Shown: one piece after another, positions 45,390 to 54,526 of the stretch
Layout of the letters: each line of letters begins with the position of its first letter
Numbering within the stretch: position 1 is the first letter of the stretch
Assembly (NCBI RefSeq): GCF_020782115.1
Contig: NZ_JAJGMW010000006.1
Span: 1 to 64,000, forward strand
Reading direction: 5' to 3'
DNA: 64,000 nucleotides
Source: Leeuwenhoekiella parthenopeia
Lineage (GTDB): Bacteria > Bacteroidota > Bacteroidia > Flavobacteriales > Flavobacteriaceae
The notes under the pieces: model-generated
The model's input: the letters and a program-made list of their open reading frames with translations, nothing else
Told to the model about the DNA's origin: nothing
Database searches by the model: none
Position numbers and translations under genes: made by a program

Positions 45390-46442
45390 TTAACTCCTAA
45401 AATACCCCCTCAACACTCCCAGCAGATGATCCAGGTCTTCACGGGTGTGAAGCGCAGTAATGACAATGCGGGTGAGCCGGTTAGCACCTCCTCCCGCATA
45501 TTCAAAATCAGTCACAATGATCTGGTGGTCTTTTAAGTAATTAACCAGACGCCTGTCACTGAAATTGAAACCGGCATGGCCCGGATTGAATTGAAAAAAT
45601 TCCGGGTTTTTCAGATTTTCTAGAAAATAAGATACGTTAGCCTTTAGCTTTTGATGCTGAAGGCTAATGTGTTTTACAGCACTTCCTAAAGTTGCAATCG
45701 CAGCAGGGCTGGCCGGACTCGCCCCTGCAAAAACCGGGCGTTGCCGTATTGCTTCCATACCAGCTGAACTGCCCAGAATAAACCCTGAGGGAGTGGCTAG
45801 TGCCTTAGCCAGCGAACCGCAAACCAGAAGGTCTTTTGCTCCGAGAGCTTTCAGACTTGCATAGCAGCCGCTTCCCTCCTCGCCCACGACACCTATGCCG
45901 TGGGAATCATCTGCAACCAAAATGAGTTGATCTAAAGGCAGACTTTTTAAAAAGGCATAATCGGGAAAATGATCTGATGAAAAAGAGATGCTGTCAAATA
46001 ACAAAACCGGCGGTTTAGATGTTTTCTTTTTGAGGTAATTGAGAATGGAAAACCGTAAATCTTCAGAGGTTTCAAACTGAAAATCGGAAGCCACTCGCAG
46101 CGCCGCATGACTCCCGGGAAAGTGAAATAAATCATAACCCGCACTCCCCAGATAATCCCTTAAAATCTGGCCTGCCATAAACCCCGACGATGTGGTCAAA
46201 CAGGCTTCGGCACCCGTAAATTGGGCAAGGACCTTTTCGGTTTCTTCGTAAAGACCGAGCTGTACATTACTGTTGCGGGAAGCGCCGTGACTGCTTCCGT
46301 AATGCAGAATGTTTTCAGCAAATGTCTTCAGAAAATCGGGATGTGTTTGCAAACCCAGATAGGAAGTTCCGCCAAAATAGCGGTACTCCACACCATCGTG
46401 AGTAAACACGCGACCGGGGTTGTGATTCAGCAGAAAACTCAT
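45390..46442 (-). CDS. PLP-dependent aminotransferase class I/II (AONS-like)
   Basis: 350 aa. The sequence VADDSHGIGVVGEEGSGC supplies Asp and His for PLP, and CGSLAKALATPSGFILG holds the Schiff-base Lys. YFGGTSYLGLQTHPDF near the start and the C-terminal HTREDLDHLL are typical of the alpha-oxoamine synthase family (BioF, KBL). It is translationally coupled (4-bp overlap) to the dipeptide epimerase upstream, a pairing seen in flavobacteria that hints at a shared peptide or cell-wall amino-acid pathway; it is not likely BioF because no biotin genes are nearby. Confidence 0.86.
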   Translation of the reverse strand: MSFLLNHNPGRVFTHDGVEYRYFGGTSYLGLQTHPDFLKTFAENILHYGSSHGASRNSNVQLGLYEETEKVLAQFTGAEACLTTSSGFMAGQILRDYLGSAGYDLFHFPGSHAALRVASDFQFETSEDLRFSILNYLKKKTSKPPVLLFDSISFSSDHFPDYAFLKSLPLDQLILVADDSHGIGVVGEEGSGCYASLKALGAKDLLVCGSLAKALATPSGFILGSSAGMEAIRQRPVFAGASPASPAAIATLGSAVKHISLQHQKLKANVSYFLENLKNPEFFQFNPGHAGFNFSDRRLVNYLKDHQIIVTDFEYAGGGANRLTRIVITALHTREDLDHLLGVLRGYFRS

Positions 46443-47449
46443 AACAATTCAACTCCGCTGCCGCCGGTTGTCGGAAAAATCACTTTTCCGCCTTCCAGGA
46501 TTTGAACCCCCGTGGCGATATCTTCTTTCAACAGCATCGCGCCATCCATATCCACATAATCCAGTTGGGGTAGTAATTGAGCAATTGCCGAAATACCCAC
46601 GGTAGATTCGGTCATGCAACCCACCATTACTTTAAGGCCCAGACTTTTGGCTTCTTTAATCATTCGAAGTGCCGGGGTAAGCCCGCCGCATTTGGTGAGT
46701 TTGATATTGATCCCATCAAAATAACCGGCGCAGCGCTTTACATCTTCCTCAACGATACAGCTTTCGTCAGCGATTATAGGCAAAACGCTTTCAGCCTTAA
46801 GCGCTTGGAGTCCGTCCCAATCGTCTGCTTTTAAGGGCTGCTCCAAAAATTCAACCCCAAGTTCTTTAAGAGCTTTGGCGTTTTTGATTGCCGTAGCCGC
46901 ATCCCAGGCGCAGTTGGCATCTACCCGAAAAACCGCATCGGTATGCTTACGGAGTTCGCTTACGATTTGCACATCATCGGGCGTTCCCAGTTTAATTTTA
47001 TAAATGGGCCAGGGCATTTCCTGCATTTTCTCAAGCATCTTTTCTATGGAAGCCAGGCCAATGGTGTAGTTGGTTATGGGATAGTTTTGGTTAGAAGTTC
47101 CCCACAATTCAAAAAGCGGTTTGTGCTGAAGTTTTCCGTACAGGTCGTGAGCCGCAAGGTCCAGGGCGCAAATGGCAAAATTGCTCAGTTTACGTTCCAC
47201 CAAAAAACTGTGGAAGGCTTCCGGCGTTTCCAAAACAAAGTCTTCAAGTTCCGTGCGAATCGCCTCTATTTCGGCCTGCATACTTTCAAAAGTGATCTGG
47301 TAATAGGGATTTGAAGTAGATTCCCCATAACCGGTCTTTCCATCCTGCGAAAGACAAACCACCAGACTGTCCTGAAAATCATGAGATTCACGGGAAATGG
47401 TAAACGTATGCTTTAAAGGGAGTTGGTATTTTTTTAAAGTAAGTTGCAT
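46439..47449 (-). CDS. Dipeptide epimerase (enolase superfamily, L-Ala-D/L-Glu type)
   Basis: 336 aa. The muconate-lactonising subgroup residues are in place: KIKLG (the KxK pair near residue 160), VDANCAWD (Asp), EFLEQPL (Glu), IADESC (Asp) and NIKLTKCGG (final Lys). The likely reaction is epimerisation of L-Ala-D-Glu or similar dipeptides from peptidoglycan, allowing their use as nutrients. It is first gene of a two-gene unit. A family member can have another dipeptide specificity. Confidence 0.92.
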   Translation of the reverse strand: MQLTLKKYQLPLKHTFTISRESHDFQDSLVVCLSQDGKTGYGESTSNPYYQITFESMQAEIEAIRTELEDFVLETPEAFHSFLVERKLSNFAICALDLAAHDLYGKLQHKPLFELWGTSNQNYPITNYTIGLASIEKMLEKMQEMPWPIYKIKLGTPDDVQIVSELRKHTDAVFRVDANCAWDAATAIKNAKALKELGVEFLEQPLKADDWDGLQALKAESVLPIIADESCIVEEDVKRCAGYFDGINIKLTKCGGLTPALRMIKEAKSLGLKVMVGCMTESTVGISAIAQLLPQLDYVDMDGAMLLKEDIATGVQILEGGKVIFPTTGGSGVELL

Positions 47450-47581
47450 AAAGGTTTGCTGTTTGAGCTAAAATTAAGCATATATAGCATTTTACATCGT
47501 CCAATACGTGTAAATTCCCTTTGTATCAAAAGTTACAGCCATCCTAACCTAAAGCTTTTAATTTCGTATAAAATTTCAGCT

Positions 47582-48922
47582 ATGCTTATTAAACAATTTG
47601 AATATAAACCACTGTCCCATTTCTCCTATGCCATTTTAAGCGAGGGAAAAGTAGCTGTGGTTGATCCGGAGCGTGATCCCGCGCAATACTATGCCTTTGC
47701 GGAAGAGCACCATGCGCAGATCGTAGCCGTATTTGAAACCCATCCTCATGCCGATTTCATCAGCAGTCATCTGCAGATACATAAAGAAACCGGTGCAACG
47801 ATTTATAACAGCGAAAAGACCGGTGCAGATTATACGCATTAACATTTTGATGAAGGTGATCACGTTAAAATGGGAAGCATCGCTTTTACCGCTTTAAATA
47901 CACCGGGACACAGCCCGGACAGCATTACGATTGTAGCAAAAACGGAAGACGAAACCGCATTATTTACCGGTGACACCCTATTCATTGGGGATGTAGGCCG
48001 TCCTGACCTGCGTGAAAAAGCCGGAAACCAGACCGCGAAACGCCGGGATCTGGCCAAAGCGATGTTTCAGACCATAAGCACAAAATTTAAGAATCTGCCC
48101 GATGGGGCGATGGTTTATCCTGCCCACGGTGCCGGCTCGCTCTGCGGTAAAGGCATGAGTGCAGATCAAACCAGCAGTACTTTAAGGGAACAGCGGGAAA
48201 CCAACTGGGCCTTCAAAATGAACGAAGAAGAAGCATTTATCAATCAGTTGCTTGATTCACAACCTTTCATCCCGCATTACTTCGGCTATAACGTAGATCT
48301 CAACAAAACAGGGGCCCCTTCCCTGAGAAGCGCTGTAGCCGATATCCCCTTTAATCTGTTTGAAACCGAAGTTAACGGCGATGCTTTGGTTGTTGATACC
48401 CGCGATGAAGCCGTTTACAAAAAAGGACACAAGCGCAACAGCATCAACATTATGGCCGGTAAGGAGGCTCATAAGTTTGAAACCTGGCTTGGCGCAATAG
48501 TGAAGCCTGAAGAAGAATTCAGCGTGGTGGTTGCTAATGCTGCTGCAGCTCACGAGGTTTTAGACCGAATTGCTAAAATAGGTTACGAAACTCAGGTAAA
48601 GCGGGTTATCACTCTGCAGGAACCTACCGGAGTACGCTCTTCCAAACTGGATTTGGACGCCTTTAAAGCCGACCCGGAAGCCTATACCGTAGTTGACATC
48701 AGAAACCGCAGCGAGACCGAAGCCGGAACATTCTTTGATCACGCGCTTACCATCCCCCTTCACGAATTGCGGGAACGTAGCGGCGAAGTCCCTACTGATA
48801 AACCCATCGTGGTGCATTGTGCGGGCGGATACCGCAGTGCGACCGGGAGCAGCGTGCTCGAGACTGCTTTAGCTCAGGCTAGGGTCTATGATCTGGGCGA
48901 CGCGGTAAAAGACTTTCAGTAG
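47582..48922 (+). pseudogene. ETHE1-type MBL-fold persulfide dioxygenase fused to rhodanese, broken by an in-frame stop
   Basis: Same reading frame throughout, but a TAA (47840-47842) interrupts it at codon 87 (GADYTH-stop-HFDEGDHV). Upstream is the MBL start with VVDPERDPAQYYAF and ETHPHADFISSH, the HxHxD-type metal site. Downstream is LNTPGHSPDSITIV and DTLFIGDVGRPDLREK. Two rhodanese modules follow; the last has CAGGYRSATG with the active Cys. Relatives oxidise glutathione persulphide and transfer sulphur. TAA is one base from AAA or CAA, both common at this place in relatives, so it is a simple point mutation or a sequencing error. Confidence 0.85.
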
Positions 48923-48927
48923 GATTA

Positions 48928-49713
48928 CTATCCCAGTTTTTCAACCCAAACCTGCTGATCAATCGGGAAAACAGAAGGCCCAAATTGGTTAAAAACGGCA
49001 ACATCTGCAGCATCTTTACCCAACCCGAGAATGACATAACCACCGGTCGAGCCCATTTGCGTGGCATCAAAAGTGTACCAACGGTTTCCGACGTAGGCTT
49101 CAAACCAGGCGTGCATATCCATAGGCTGTAAATTGTAAAGGTAACCTACCACAATCCGGGCAGGAATACTGAGACTTCGGCATAGGGCTATGCCCAAATG
49201 AGCGAGGTCCCTGCACACCCCGTATCCATTAGTGTTGACCTGAATTGCTGATAAAGGCTCATTGTTGCTGCCGGGTATGTATTTGATATTAGACCGCAAC
49301 CAGTTTGTAATCGCAGCTACCTGATTGTATCCCAAGATCTCACCCTGCGTGATAGACACCGCCAGTTCGTTAAAACAATCAGACTCGCAATACCTGCTCG
49401 GCAATAAGTAACTCAATACCGAATCGGGTAAATTCTGAATTTCTACAAACTCAGCTCCATAAGCCTCATCTGTATAATCTGATGTTACTACTACAGAGGA
49501 TGTTTTGATCGAGAACATACCGCAGGGAGCAGTTAAACGTTGACAAAGATTGCCGTAATCATCTGTAAATTCATAAACCGGCGTGCCCGGGTCGATCTCA
49601 TATTCCTGTTGTTCTACCCACTGCTGGCTTCCGCTACGCGGTCTCAACATTAAAATAAACGGTGTGGGCGTGGCAATCTCAAATTTTAAATTGCAACCTG
49701 TTCTTAGACGCAT
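48928..49713 (-). CDS. Transglutaminase-like cysteine protease-fold protein
   Basis: 261 aa, no signal peptide. The transglutaminase core triad is visible: Cys in GYGVCRDLAHLGIALCRSLS, His in PMDMHAWFEAYVGNRW and Asp in YTFDATQMG. The N-terminal region (TPFILMLRPRSGSQQWVEQQ) is the beta domain of bacterial transglutaminase_N type. Such proteins are probably peptidases or amidases, often found with circularly permuted ATP-grasp/alpha-E genes; no such partner lies here. It converges with the broken ETHE1 gene (5-bp gap). Confidence 0.9.
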   Translation of the reverse strand: MRLRTGCNLKFEIATPTPFILMLRPRSGSQQWVEQQEYEIDPGTPVYEFTDDYGNLCQRLTAPCGMFSIKTSSVVVTSDYTDEAYGAEFVEIQNLPDSVLSYLLPSRYCESDCFNELAVSITQGEILGYNQVAAITNWLRSNIKYIPGSNNEPLSAIQVNTNGYGVCRDLAHLGIALCRSLSIPARIVVGYLYNLQPMDMHAWFEAYVGNRWYTFDATQMGSTGGYVILGLGKDAADVAVFNQFGPSVFPIDQQVWVEKLG

Positions 49714-50334
49714 AGGTAAAAATTAAAGCCGGATTAGTAAGCATTGGTTCGGTTTTTAAATCGATATAAATCAGTACTAATTTCGAATAAAAGCGGTGCT
49801 TTAGGAAGGTAAATCCAACTAATTTTAAATAATTAGCACATTCCTTAAAAGCTGACTTTTAATTGAATAAAAGACAGAAAATAGCGTTTAGTCTACAACA
49901 TGTTCATGTTTTGTTTGGTTGTTCTTCCAATCCCAACTTCTACATCTGTTATGGTAATTCAACCTAAACACATTTTTCAATTTATAAATCTCCTTTTCAT
50001 GACAAGGTGTTCTTATTTATTTACCGCGCACCAGTACTTCAGCAGGTTTATGGTAAACTACCGGAAAAGGAAACGCCAGCGATTCATTTTTTACGATTTG
50101 CAGGTTATCAAACAGCCGAAAACAAACGTTTTTATTCCGGTTTTATTTTCATTTTAAAATGAAAGACATTTAACAGTAAAAGCCTTGTTTTTGCTGGGCT
50201 TATAAAGCTTTTGGGTCGTAAATTTACTCGTGAATTAAGGCGGAATAAATCTGGCTTTGATTCGAAAAACTAAAAATGCCTTCGGGCCTGCCCAAAGGTA
50301 GTTTTGCATATTAAACTGGCTGCATTTTTAATCC
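49714..50334. other. Spacer without a convincing gene
   Basis: About 620 bp between the divergent transglutaminase-like and cydA genes. An 85-codon frame at 49900-50157 lacks any family signature and looks like chance. TAGTTTTG at 50299-50306 matches the -7 promoter consensus and could serve cydA, with a leader of about 50 bases. Nothing else recognisable is seen. Confidence 0.5.
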
Positions 50335-50350
50335 TTTCGCAGCTGCGAAA
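50335..50350. promoter_or_regulatory. 16-bp palindrome just before cydA
   Basis: TTTCGCAGCTGCGAAA is a perfect palindrome ending 10 bp before the cydA ATG, in the expected leader. It resembles the GCTTTCGCGAAAGC words that recur in the window but has an extra AGCT at the centre. A regulator site or an mRNA hairpin over the ribosome-binding region are both possible. Confidence 0.4.
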
Positions 50351-50360
50351 ACTGTAAAAG

Positions 50361-51743
50361 ATGGATACCGAATTACTTGCCCGAATCCAGTTTGCCTTTA
50401 CCATTGCCTTTCATTACATCTATCCGCCTCTTAGCATCGGGATTGGCCTGTTGATGGTCTTTTTTGAAAGTATGTTTATCAAAACCAAAAAAGAGCAGTA
50501 TCACATTCTGGCCAAATTCTGGACTAAAATCTTTGCGCTTACTTTTGGTATTGGGGTGGTTACCGGAATTGTGATGGAGTTTGAATTTGGTACCAACTGG
50601 GCGACCTACTCGCGCTATGTGGGTGATGTTTTTGGCAGCGCACTGGCAGCTGAAGGAATTTTTGCTTTTGCCCTCGAAAGCGGTTTTCTGGGCGTGTTGC
50701 TTTTTGGCTGGAACCGCGTTAAGCCCTGGGTACATCTGCTATCAACCATTGGGGTATTTCTGGGATCTATGTTTAGCGCGATCTGGATCGTGGTGGCAAA
50801 CAGCTGGCAGCAAACCCCGGCGGGCTATCACATTGTGGGTGAAGGCCTGAATGCCCGTGCTGAGATCACCGATTTTTGGGCGATGGTTTTCAATCCGTCT
50901 AGTGTAGAGCGCATCATACACGTTTGGCTCGGTGCCTTTTTAGCAGGCGCGTTTTTGATACTGAGTGTTCACGCCTATTATATTTTAAAGGGGCGTTATG
51001 TGGCGATCTCCAAAAAAGCCTTTAAAATCACCCTGATTGTGGCCACGATAACTTCCCTTGGGCAGCTGGTTGCCGGTCACGCGAGTGCAGACGGGGTTGC
51101 CAAAAATCAGCCCGCAAAGCTTGCTGCGCTTGAGGGACATTTTGAAACGGAAGCTCCGGCAGATCTATATCTTTTCGGCTGGGTAGATAAGGAAAAACAG
51201 GAAGTTACCGGCCTGGCGATACCCGGCGGACTTTCCTTTTTAATAGATCAGAACTTTGAAACGCCGGTAACCGGGCTTAATGCCTTCCCTGAAGAAGATC
51301 GCCCTTCGCAAATTAACGCGGTGTTTCAGTTTTACCATCTTATGATTGCCATTGGCATGTTTTTGATAGCCTTGAGTCTTTATGGCTGTTATTTATTGTG
51401 GCGCAAAAAGCTGTTTCAAAAGCGCTGGTTGTTGTGGGTGTTTGTGTTTACCGCCCTGCTTCCGCAGATTGCCAATCAGGTAGGCTGGTTTGCCGCCGAA
51501 ATGGGCAGACAGCCCTGGGTGGTTTACGGCCTGCTGCGCACAGATCAGGCTTTTTCGCAGGCGGTGTCAGCCAACCAGATTTTGTTTTCGCTGATCCTGT
51601 TTATGTTGGTGTACAGCCTGTTGTTTGTGCTGTTTGTGTACCTGCTGAACAAAAAAATAAAGCATGGCCCTTATGAGGAGTCTGAGGAAGATGACGATAA
51701 CCGCCCGCTCACTAAAGAAATTTCACAAGCAGTAACCGGTTAA
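50361..51743 (+). CDS. cydA: Cytochrome bd ubiquinol oxidase subunit I
   Basis: 460 aa with nine or so membrane segments. [21 protein letters not shown] at the start carries the distal haem ligand His. The Q-loop lies near residues 240-310, and [13 protein letters not shown] near residue 390 is the diagnostic motif. Haem b558, b595 and d bind this subunit. The enzyme reduces O2 at low concentrations without pumping protons. The length is on the short-Q-loop side, as usual in Bacteroidota. cydB follows after 10 bp. Confidence 0.96.
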   Translation: MDTELLARIQFAFTIAFHYIYPPLSIGIGLLMVFFESMFIKTKKEQYHILAKFWTKIFALTFGIGVVTGIVMEFEFGTNWATYSRYVGDVFGSALAAEGIFAFALESGFLGVLLFGWNRVKPWVHLLSTIGVFLGSMFSAIWIVVANSWQQTPAGYHIVGEGLNARAEITDFWAMVFNPSSVERIIHVWLGAFLAGAFLILSVHAYYILKGRYVAISKKAFKITLIVATITSLGQLVAGHASADGVAKNQPAKLAALEGHFETEAPADLYLFGWVDKEKQEVTGLAIPGGLSFLIDQNFETPVTGLNAFPEEDRPSQINAVFQFYHLMIAIGMFLIALSLYGCYLLWRKKLFQKRWLLWVFVFTALLPQIANQVGWFAAEMGRQPWVVYGLLRTDQAFSQAVSANQILFSLILFMLVYSLLFVLFVYLLNKKIKHGPYEESEEDDDNRPLTKEISQAVTG

Positions 51744-51753
51744 AACACAGATT

Positions 51754-52791
51754 ATGGAAACATTTTTAGGATTAGACTACCCCACCTGTTGGTTTCTGGT
51801 TGTAGGCGGACTTTTTTCGGGCTATGCCATTTTAGACGGTTTCGATTTTGGCGCGGGTGCCTGGCATCTGTTTTTTAAAAAGGAACAAAGCCGGCGTATC
51901 GCGCTCAATGCCGTGGGGCCGGTTTGGGATGGTAATGAAGTTTGGCTGGTGATTGGCGGCGGGGCGCTCTTTGCGGGTTTTCCGGTGATGTATGCCACCC
52001 TGTTTTCGTCGCTTTATGTACCCTTTATGCTGTTTTTGGTATTTATCATATTCCGGGCGATTGCTATTGAATTTCGTGGTAAAGAACCGATGTTGTGGTG
52101 GCGCAGACTTTGGGATGTGTGTTACAGCATTTCGAGCATTATGCTGGCGTTTTTATTGGGAGTCGTTTTAGGCAATGTGCTTCAGGGAATCGCCATAGGT
52201 CCCAATTTTGAGTACGCGGGATCGGGCTTTTTTGAATTTTTAAATCCGTATGCGCTGATGACCGGTGTTACGACTTTGACACTATTTATGGCGCATGGTG
52301 CCATTTATTTACTGCTAAAGACCGAAGGCCGACTTTTTGCCAAGCTTACCTATCTGCTCAAGAAAGGCATGATCTTCTTTATGGTAAGTTTTGCCATTAC
52401 CAGCCTGTATACACTATTGTACATTCCGCATCTGTCTGATGATTTTAAGAGCAATCCCGCGCTGTTTATCATGCCCCTGCTCACCTTTATGAGTATCGCC
52501 AATGTACCGCGCCTCGCCAGCAAGCGCAATTATAAAATGGCGTTTTTCTTCTCCTCACTTACGGTAAGCCTGCTTATGGTTCTGGTGGCCATAGAATTAT
52601 ATCCCAACCTGCTGTTTTCAACTCTGGACCCTAAATACAGTCTGGATATTTACGAGGCGGCTTCGTCCGATAAATCGCTGGGCATTATGTTGCTGTTTGT
52701 AGCTATTGGCGGTCCGCTTGTGCTGGGCTATACTTTTTTTGTCTACCGAACCTTTAGAGGCAAGGTGCAACTGGATGATCACAGCTATTAA
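51754..52791 (+). CDS. cydB: Cytochrome bd ubiquinol oxidase subunit II
   Basis: 345 aa, about nine membrane segments. GYAILDGFDFGAGAWHLF near residue 30 and GPVWDGNEVWLVIGGGALFAGFP are the standard CydB blocks. It pairs with CydA. Assembly factors CydC/CydD are not adjacent. Its 3' end overlaps the convergent truncated gene by 4 bp. Confidence 0.96.
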   Translation: METFLGLDYPTCWFLVVGGLFSGYAILDGFDFGAGAWHLFFKKEQSRRIALNAVGPVWDGNEVWLVIGGGALFAGFPVMYATLFSSLYVPFMLFLVFIIFRAIAIEFRGKEPMLWWRRLWDVCYSISSIMLAFLLGVVLGNVLQGIAIGPNFEYAGSGFFEFLNPYALMTGVTTLTLFMAHGAIYLLLKTEGRLFAKLTYLLKKGMIFFMVSFAITSLYTLLYIPHLSDDFKSNPALFIMPLLTFMSIANVPRLASKRNYKMAFFFSSLTVSLLMVLVAIELYPNLLFSTLDPKYSLDIYEAASSDKSLGIMLLFVAIGGPLVLGYTFFVYRTFRGKVQLDDHSY

Positions 52792-53174
52792 CGCATATAC
52801 TCCTGCCACGCTACGATAAGGTATTTTTCCTTTCCGTTTTTCTTAAGGTCTAGAAAGCCGTAGTCGTAAACAAAGAGATAGACATCGCCCTGCGTGTTTT
52901 TCCAGTAGTGGGTAAAAAACCTGGGATTGAAGCCTTCGCTTTGTAATTCTATTTTGGCAAGCGTAGTATAGCCGCTGCGGTTATGCGCCTTAAGAATCTT
53001 TCGGTTTAGTTTGAGCTGGCGGTCAACTTCCAAAAAGAAAACGTCTTTTTCCCGGCGCTTTTCGTATTGCTGAATAGACTTGCATTTAATCGAACAGAAT
53101 TTTTTATCGGTGCGCCCTTTTAAAGGTTTTTCTTCTTTAGTTTTCTTTTTCTTCAGTATAGCAAGAAGGCACCG
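52788..53174 (-). pseudogene. Zinc-ribbon-like small protein, 5' end lost at array boundary
   Basis: The frame is open from a stop at 53175-53177 to the stop at 52788, but it contains no ATG. The body (KGRTDKKFCSIKCKSIQQYE, then KLNRKILKAHNRSGYTT, GFNPRFFTHYWKNTQGD and VYLFVYDYGF) looks like a flavobacterial small protein family that normally starts with a CxxC knuckle. Here only the second pair FCSIKC remains and the residues before it (KKKKTKEE) are low-complexity. The first knuckle and start codon seem to have been replaced when the cassette region formed on this side. A CTG or TTG start is possible, so function is not excluded. Confidence 0.5.
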
Positions 53175-53221
53175 TTAAAAATTTTTGAAGCCTTGGAGAA
53201 AATTTAGGGGCCTTATTGCGG

Positions 53222-53299
53222 TTTTGCCTGATAAGGCAAAAATACCTAAGAAAAAGTGTCCTTTCTTTTGGTTCGTTTTCTTTGGACAAGCAAAGAAAA
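53222..53299. repeat. Two hairpins in front of the recombinase
   Basis: TTTTGCCT-gata-AGGCAAAA (53222-53241) and TTTTCTTTG-gacaag-CAAAGAAAA (53276-53299) are perfect inverted repeats. The second ends on the first base of the recombinase ATG. They lie in a short junction with no similarity to either flanking gene, where both the gene to the left and the recombinase have lost their 5' ends. They may be a REP-like element that mediated the junction, or part of a regulatory leader. Confidence 0.65.
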
Positions 53300-53997
53300 T
53301 GAACAGAATAAACTATAGGAACTTGGCCTATTTACAGCGTCTTATTTCGCGTAAAAAATCAAACTCTTACGTAAACCAAAGCATTAATGCGATCAAGTTT
53401 TATTATGAGGTGGTTTTGGGAATGCCCAATCGCTTTTATGAACTGGAACGCCCCAGAAAGGAATACAAACTTCCTGAGGTCGTATCGAAACAGGAAATTC
53501 TTTCCCTAATCGCACACACTAACAATATTAAACATAAGTGTATAATAGCGCTTTTATATGGTTCCGGGTTAAGACGCAGTGAGTTGTTAAATCTAAAAAT
53601 TGAAGATATAGACAGTAAGCGGATGCTCGTTAAAATTAGGCAAGCCAAAGGCAATAAAGACCGATTGAGTATTTTATCTCAAAATGCGTTACTGGATTTA
53701 CGCACGTATTACAAACAATTTAAGCCGAAAGAATATCTTTTTGAAGGTCAAAACGGCGGGCAATACAGCGGTCAGGCAGTAGTAAAGATTATTAAAAATG
53801 CCGCCAAAAAAGCAAAAATCACTACCAAAGTTACCCCTCATACATTAAGGCATAGCTTTGCTACGCACCTGCTGGAAGCCGGTGTAGATTTAAGACAAAT
53901 ACAGGTTTTATTGGGGCATCAATCAACTAAAACTACTGAAATCTACACGCACGTAGCAACAAATACTTTTAAAACAATTAAAAATCCATTAGATTAG
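53299..53997 (+). CDS. Tyrosine recombinase (XerC/D-like), N-terminally shortened
   Basis: 232 aa from the ATG at 53299. The catalytic set is complete: Arg 92 (GSGLRRSELL), Lys near 118 (QAKGNKDR), His 181 and Arg 184 (HTLRHSFATH), His 207 (LLGHQ) and Tyr 216 (EIYTHVA). The stretch SNSYVNQSINAIKFYYE is the end of the SAM-like core-binding domain; about 60-80 residues expected before it are missing. The frame continues to a TTG at 53185, but that prefix is not recombinase-like. The roughly 20-residue extra patch of integron IntI proteins before the HxxR motif is absent. It precedes and shares orientation with the cassettes. Confidence 0.85.
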   Translation: MNRINYRNLAYLQRLISRKKSNSYVNQSINAIKFYYEVVLGMPNRFYELERPRKEYKLPEVVSKQEILSLIAHTNNIKHKCIIALLYGSGLRRSELLNLKIEDIDSKRMLVKIRQAKGNKDRLSILSQNALLDLRTYYKQFKPKEYLFEGQNGGQYSGQAVVKIIKNAAKKAKITTKVTPHTLRHSFATHLLEAGVDLRQIQVLLGHQSTKTTEIYTHVATNTFKTIKNPLD

Positions 53998-54013
53998 TGC
54001 TTGATAAAACAGA

Positions 54014-54052
54014 TATAACACAACCAGTTGTGTTATACGTACGTTGTGTGCA
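54014..54052 (+). other. attI-like recombination site next to the recombinase
   Basis: The perfect 11-bp inverted repeat TATAACACAAC-ca-GTTGTGTTATA (54014-54037) is followed by CGTAC and then GTTGTGTGCA (54043-54052), the box that opens the first cassette. It begins 17 bp after the recombinase stop. It is simpler than the sites between cassettes and stands where an integron's attI would. Assignment as the primary insertion site is inference. Confidence 0.6.
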
Positions 54053-54062
54053 ATTTGAGAAA

Positions 54063-54521
54063 ATGAAAAAACTATTAACATTTACATTTCTGATTTTACT
54101 ATTCAGTTGCGAATCAAAAGTTAACGGAATTTTTTATATCTCAAACGGAAGTCAAGAACAAACTGAAATTCCTTTGCGATTGATAGTGGATAATGACACA
54201 ATATTTGACCAAAATGCTAAATACACAAATATTGCACCTGACTTACAATACATTGAAAACAAAAAGCTGACTAAAGGAAAACACGAAATTATTTTTGAGG
54301 TTGCAAATTCTGATTTGAAACGAACAGAAAACGTGGAATTTGAAAAAGATAAATGGATTTTTCTATCGTATGAATTTAAAAAACCTGCTGATTCAATAAG
54401 AAAAGCTGAATTGGACAAAAGTTTTGGCGGAATAAAGGACTCGACAAACTTATTTCTGTATAACGGACGAAAACCAAGTCTGACTTTTCACATAATGGAA
54501 AATGAACCAATACATCAATAA
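54063..54521 (+). CDS. Cassette 1: small lipoprotein, unknown function
   Basis: 152 aa from the ATG at 54063, 10 bp after the cassette box; the frame extends upstream to 53997, but MKKLLTFTFLILLFSCES is a clear lipoprotein signal (Cys 16). The mature part is a beta-rich domain with a charged middle (LTKGKHEIIFEVANSDLKR) that I do not recognise. It has low GC and no visible promoter of its own, as is common for cassette genes that rely on a promoter near the recombinase. Confidence 0.8.
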   Translation: MKKLLTFTFLILLFSCESKVNGIFYISNGSQEQTEIPLRLIVDNDTIFDQNAKYTNIAPDLQYIENKKLTKGKHEIIFEVANSDLKRTENVEFEKDKWIFLSYEFKKPADSIRKAELDKSFGGIKDSTNLFLYNGRKPSLTFHIMENEPIHQ

Positions 54522-54526
54522 AAAAC

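Noticed and set aside
45390-46442. BioF (biotin synthesis)
   Set aside because: It has the fold and Lys of the family, but is coupled to a dipeptide epimerase and no other biotin genes are present.
49900-50157. 85-codon plus-strand frame in the cydA upstream region
   Set aside because: No family signature, odd composition, no supporting start signals; treated as chance.
52788-53033. 81-codon gene starting at TTG 53031
   Set aside because: The conserved FCSIKC knuckle is upstream of that codon in the same frame, so a start there would cut the recognised domain.
53185-53298. Longer recombinase start at TTG 53185
   Set aside because: The extra 38 residues are not core-binding-domain-like, cover the two hairpins and read like translated spacer.
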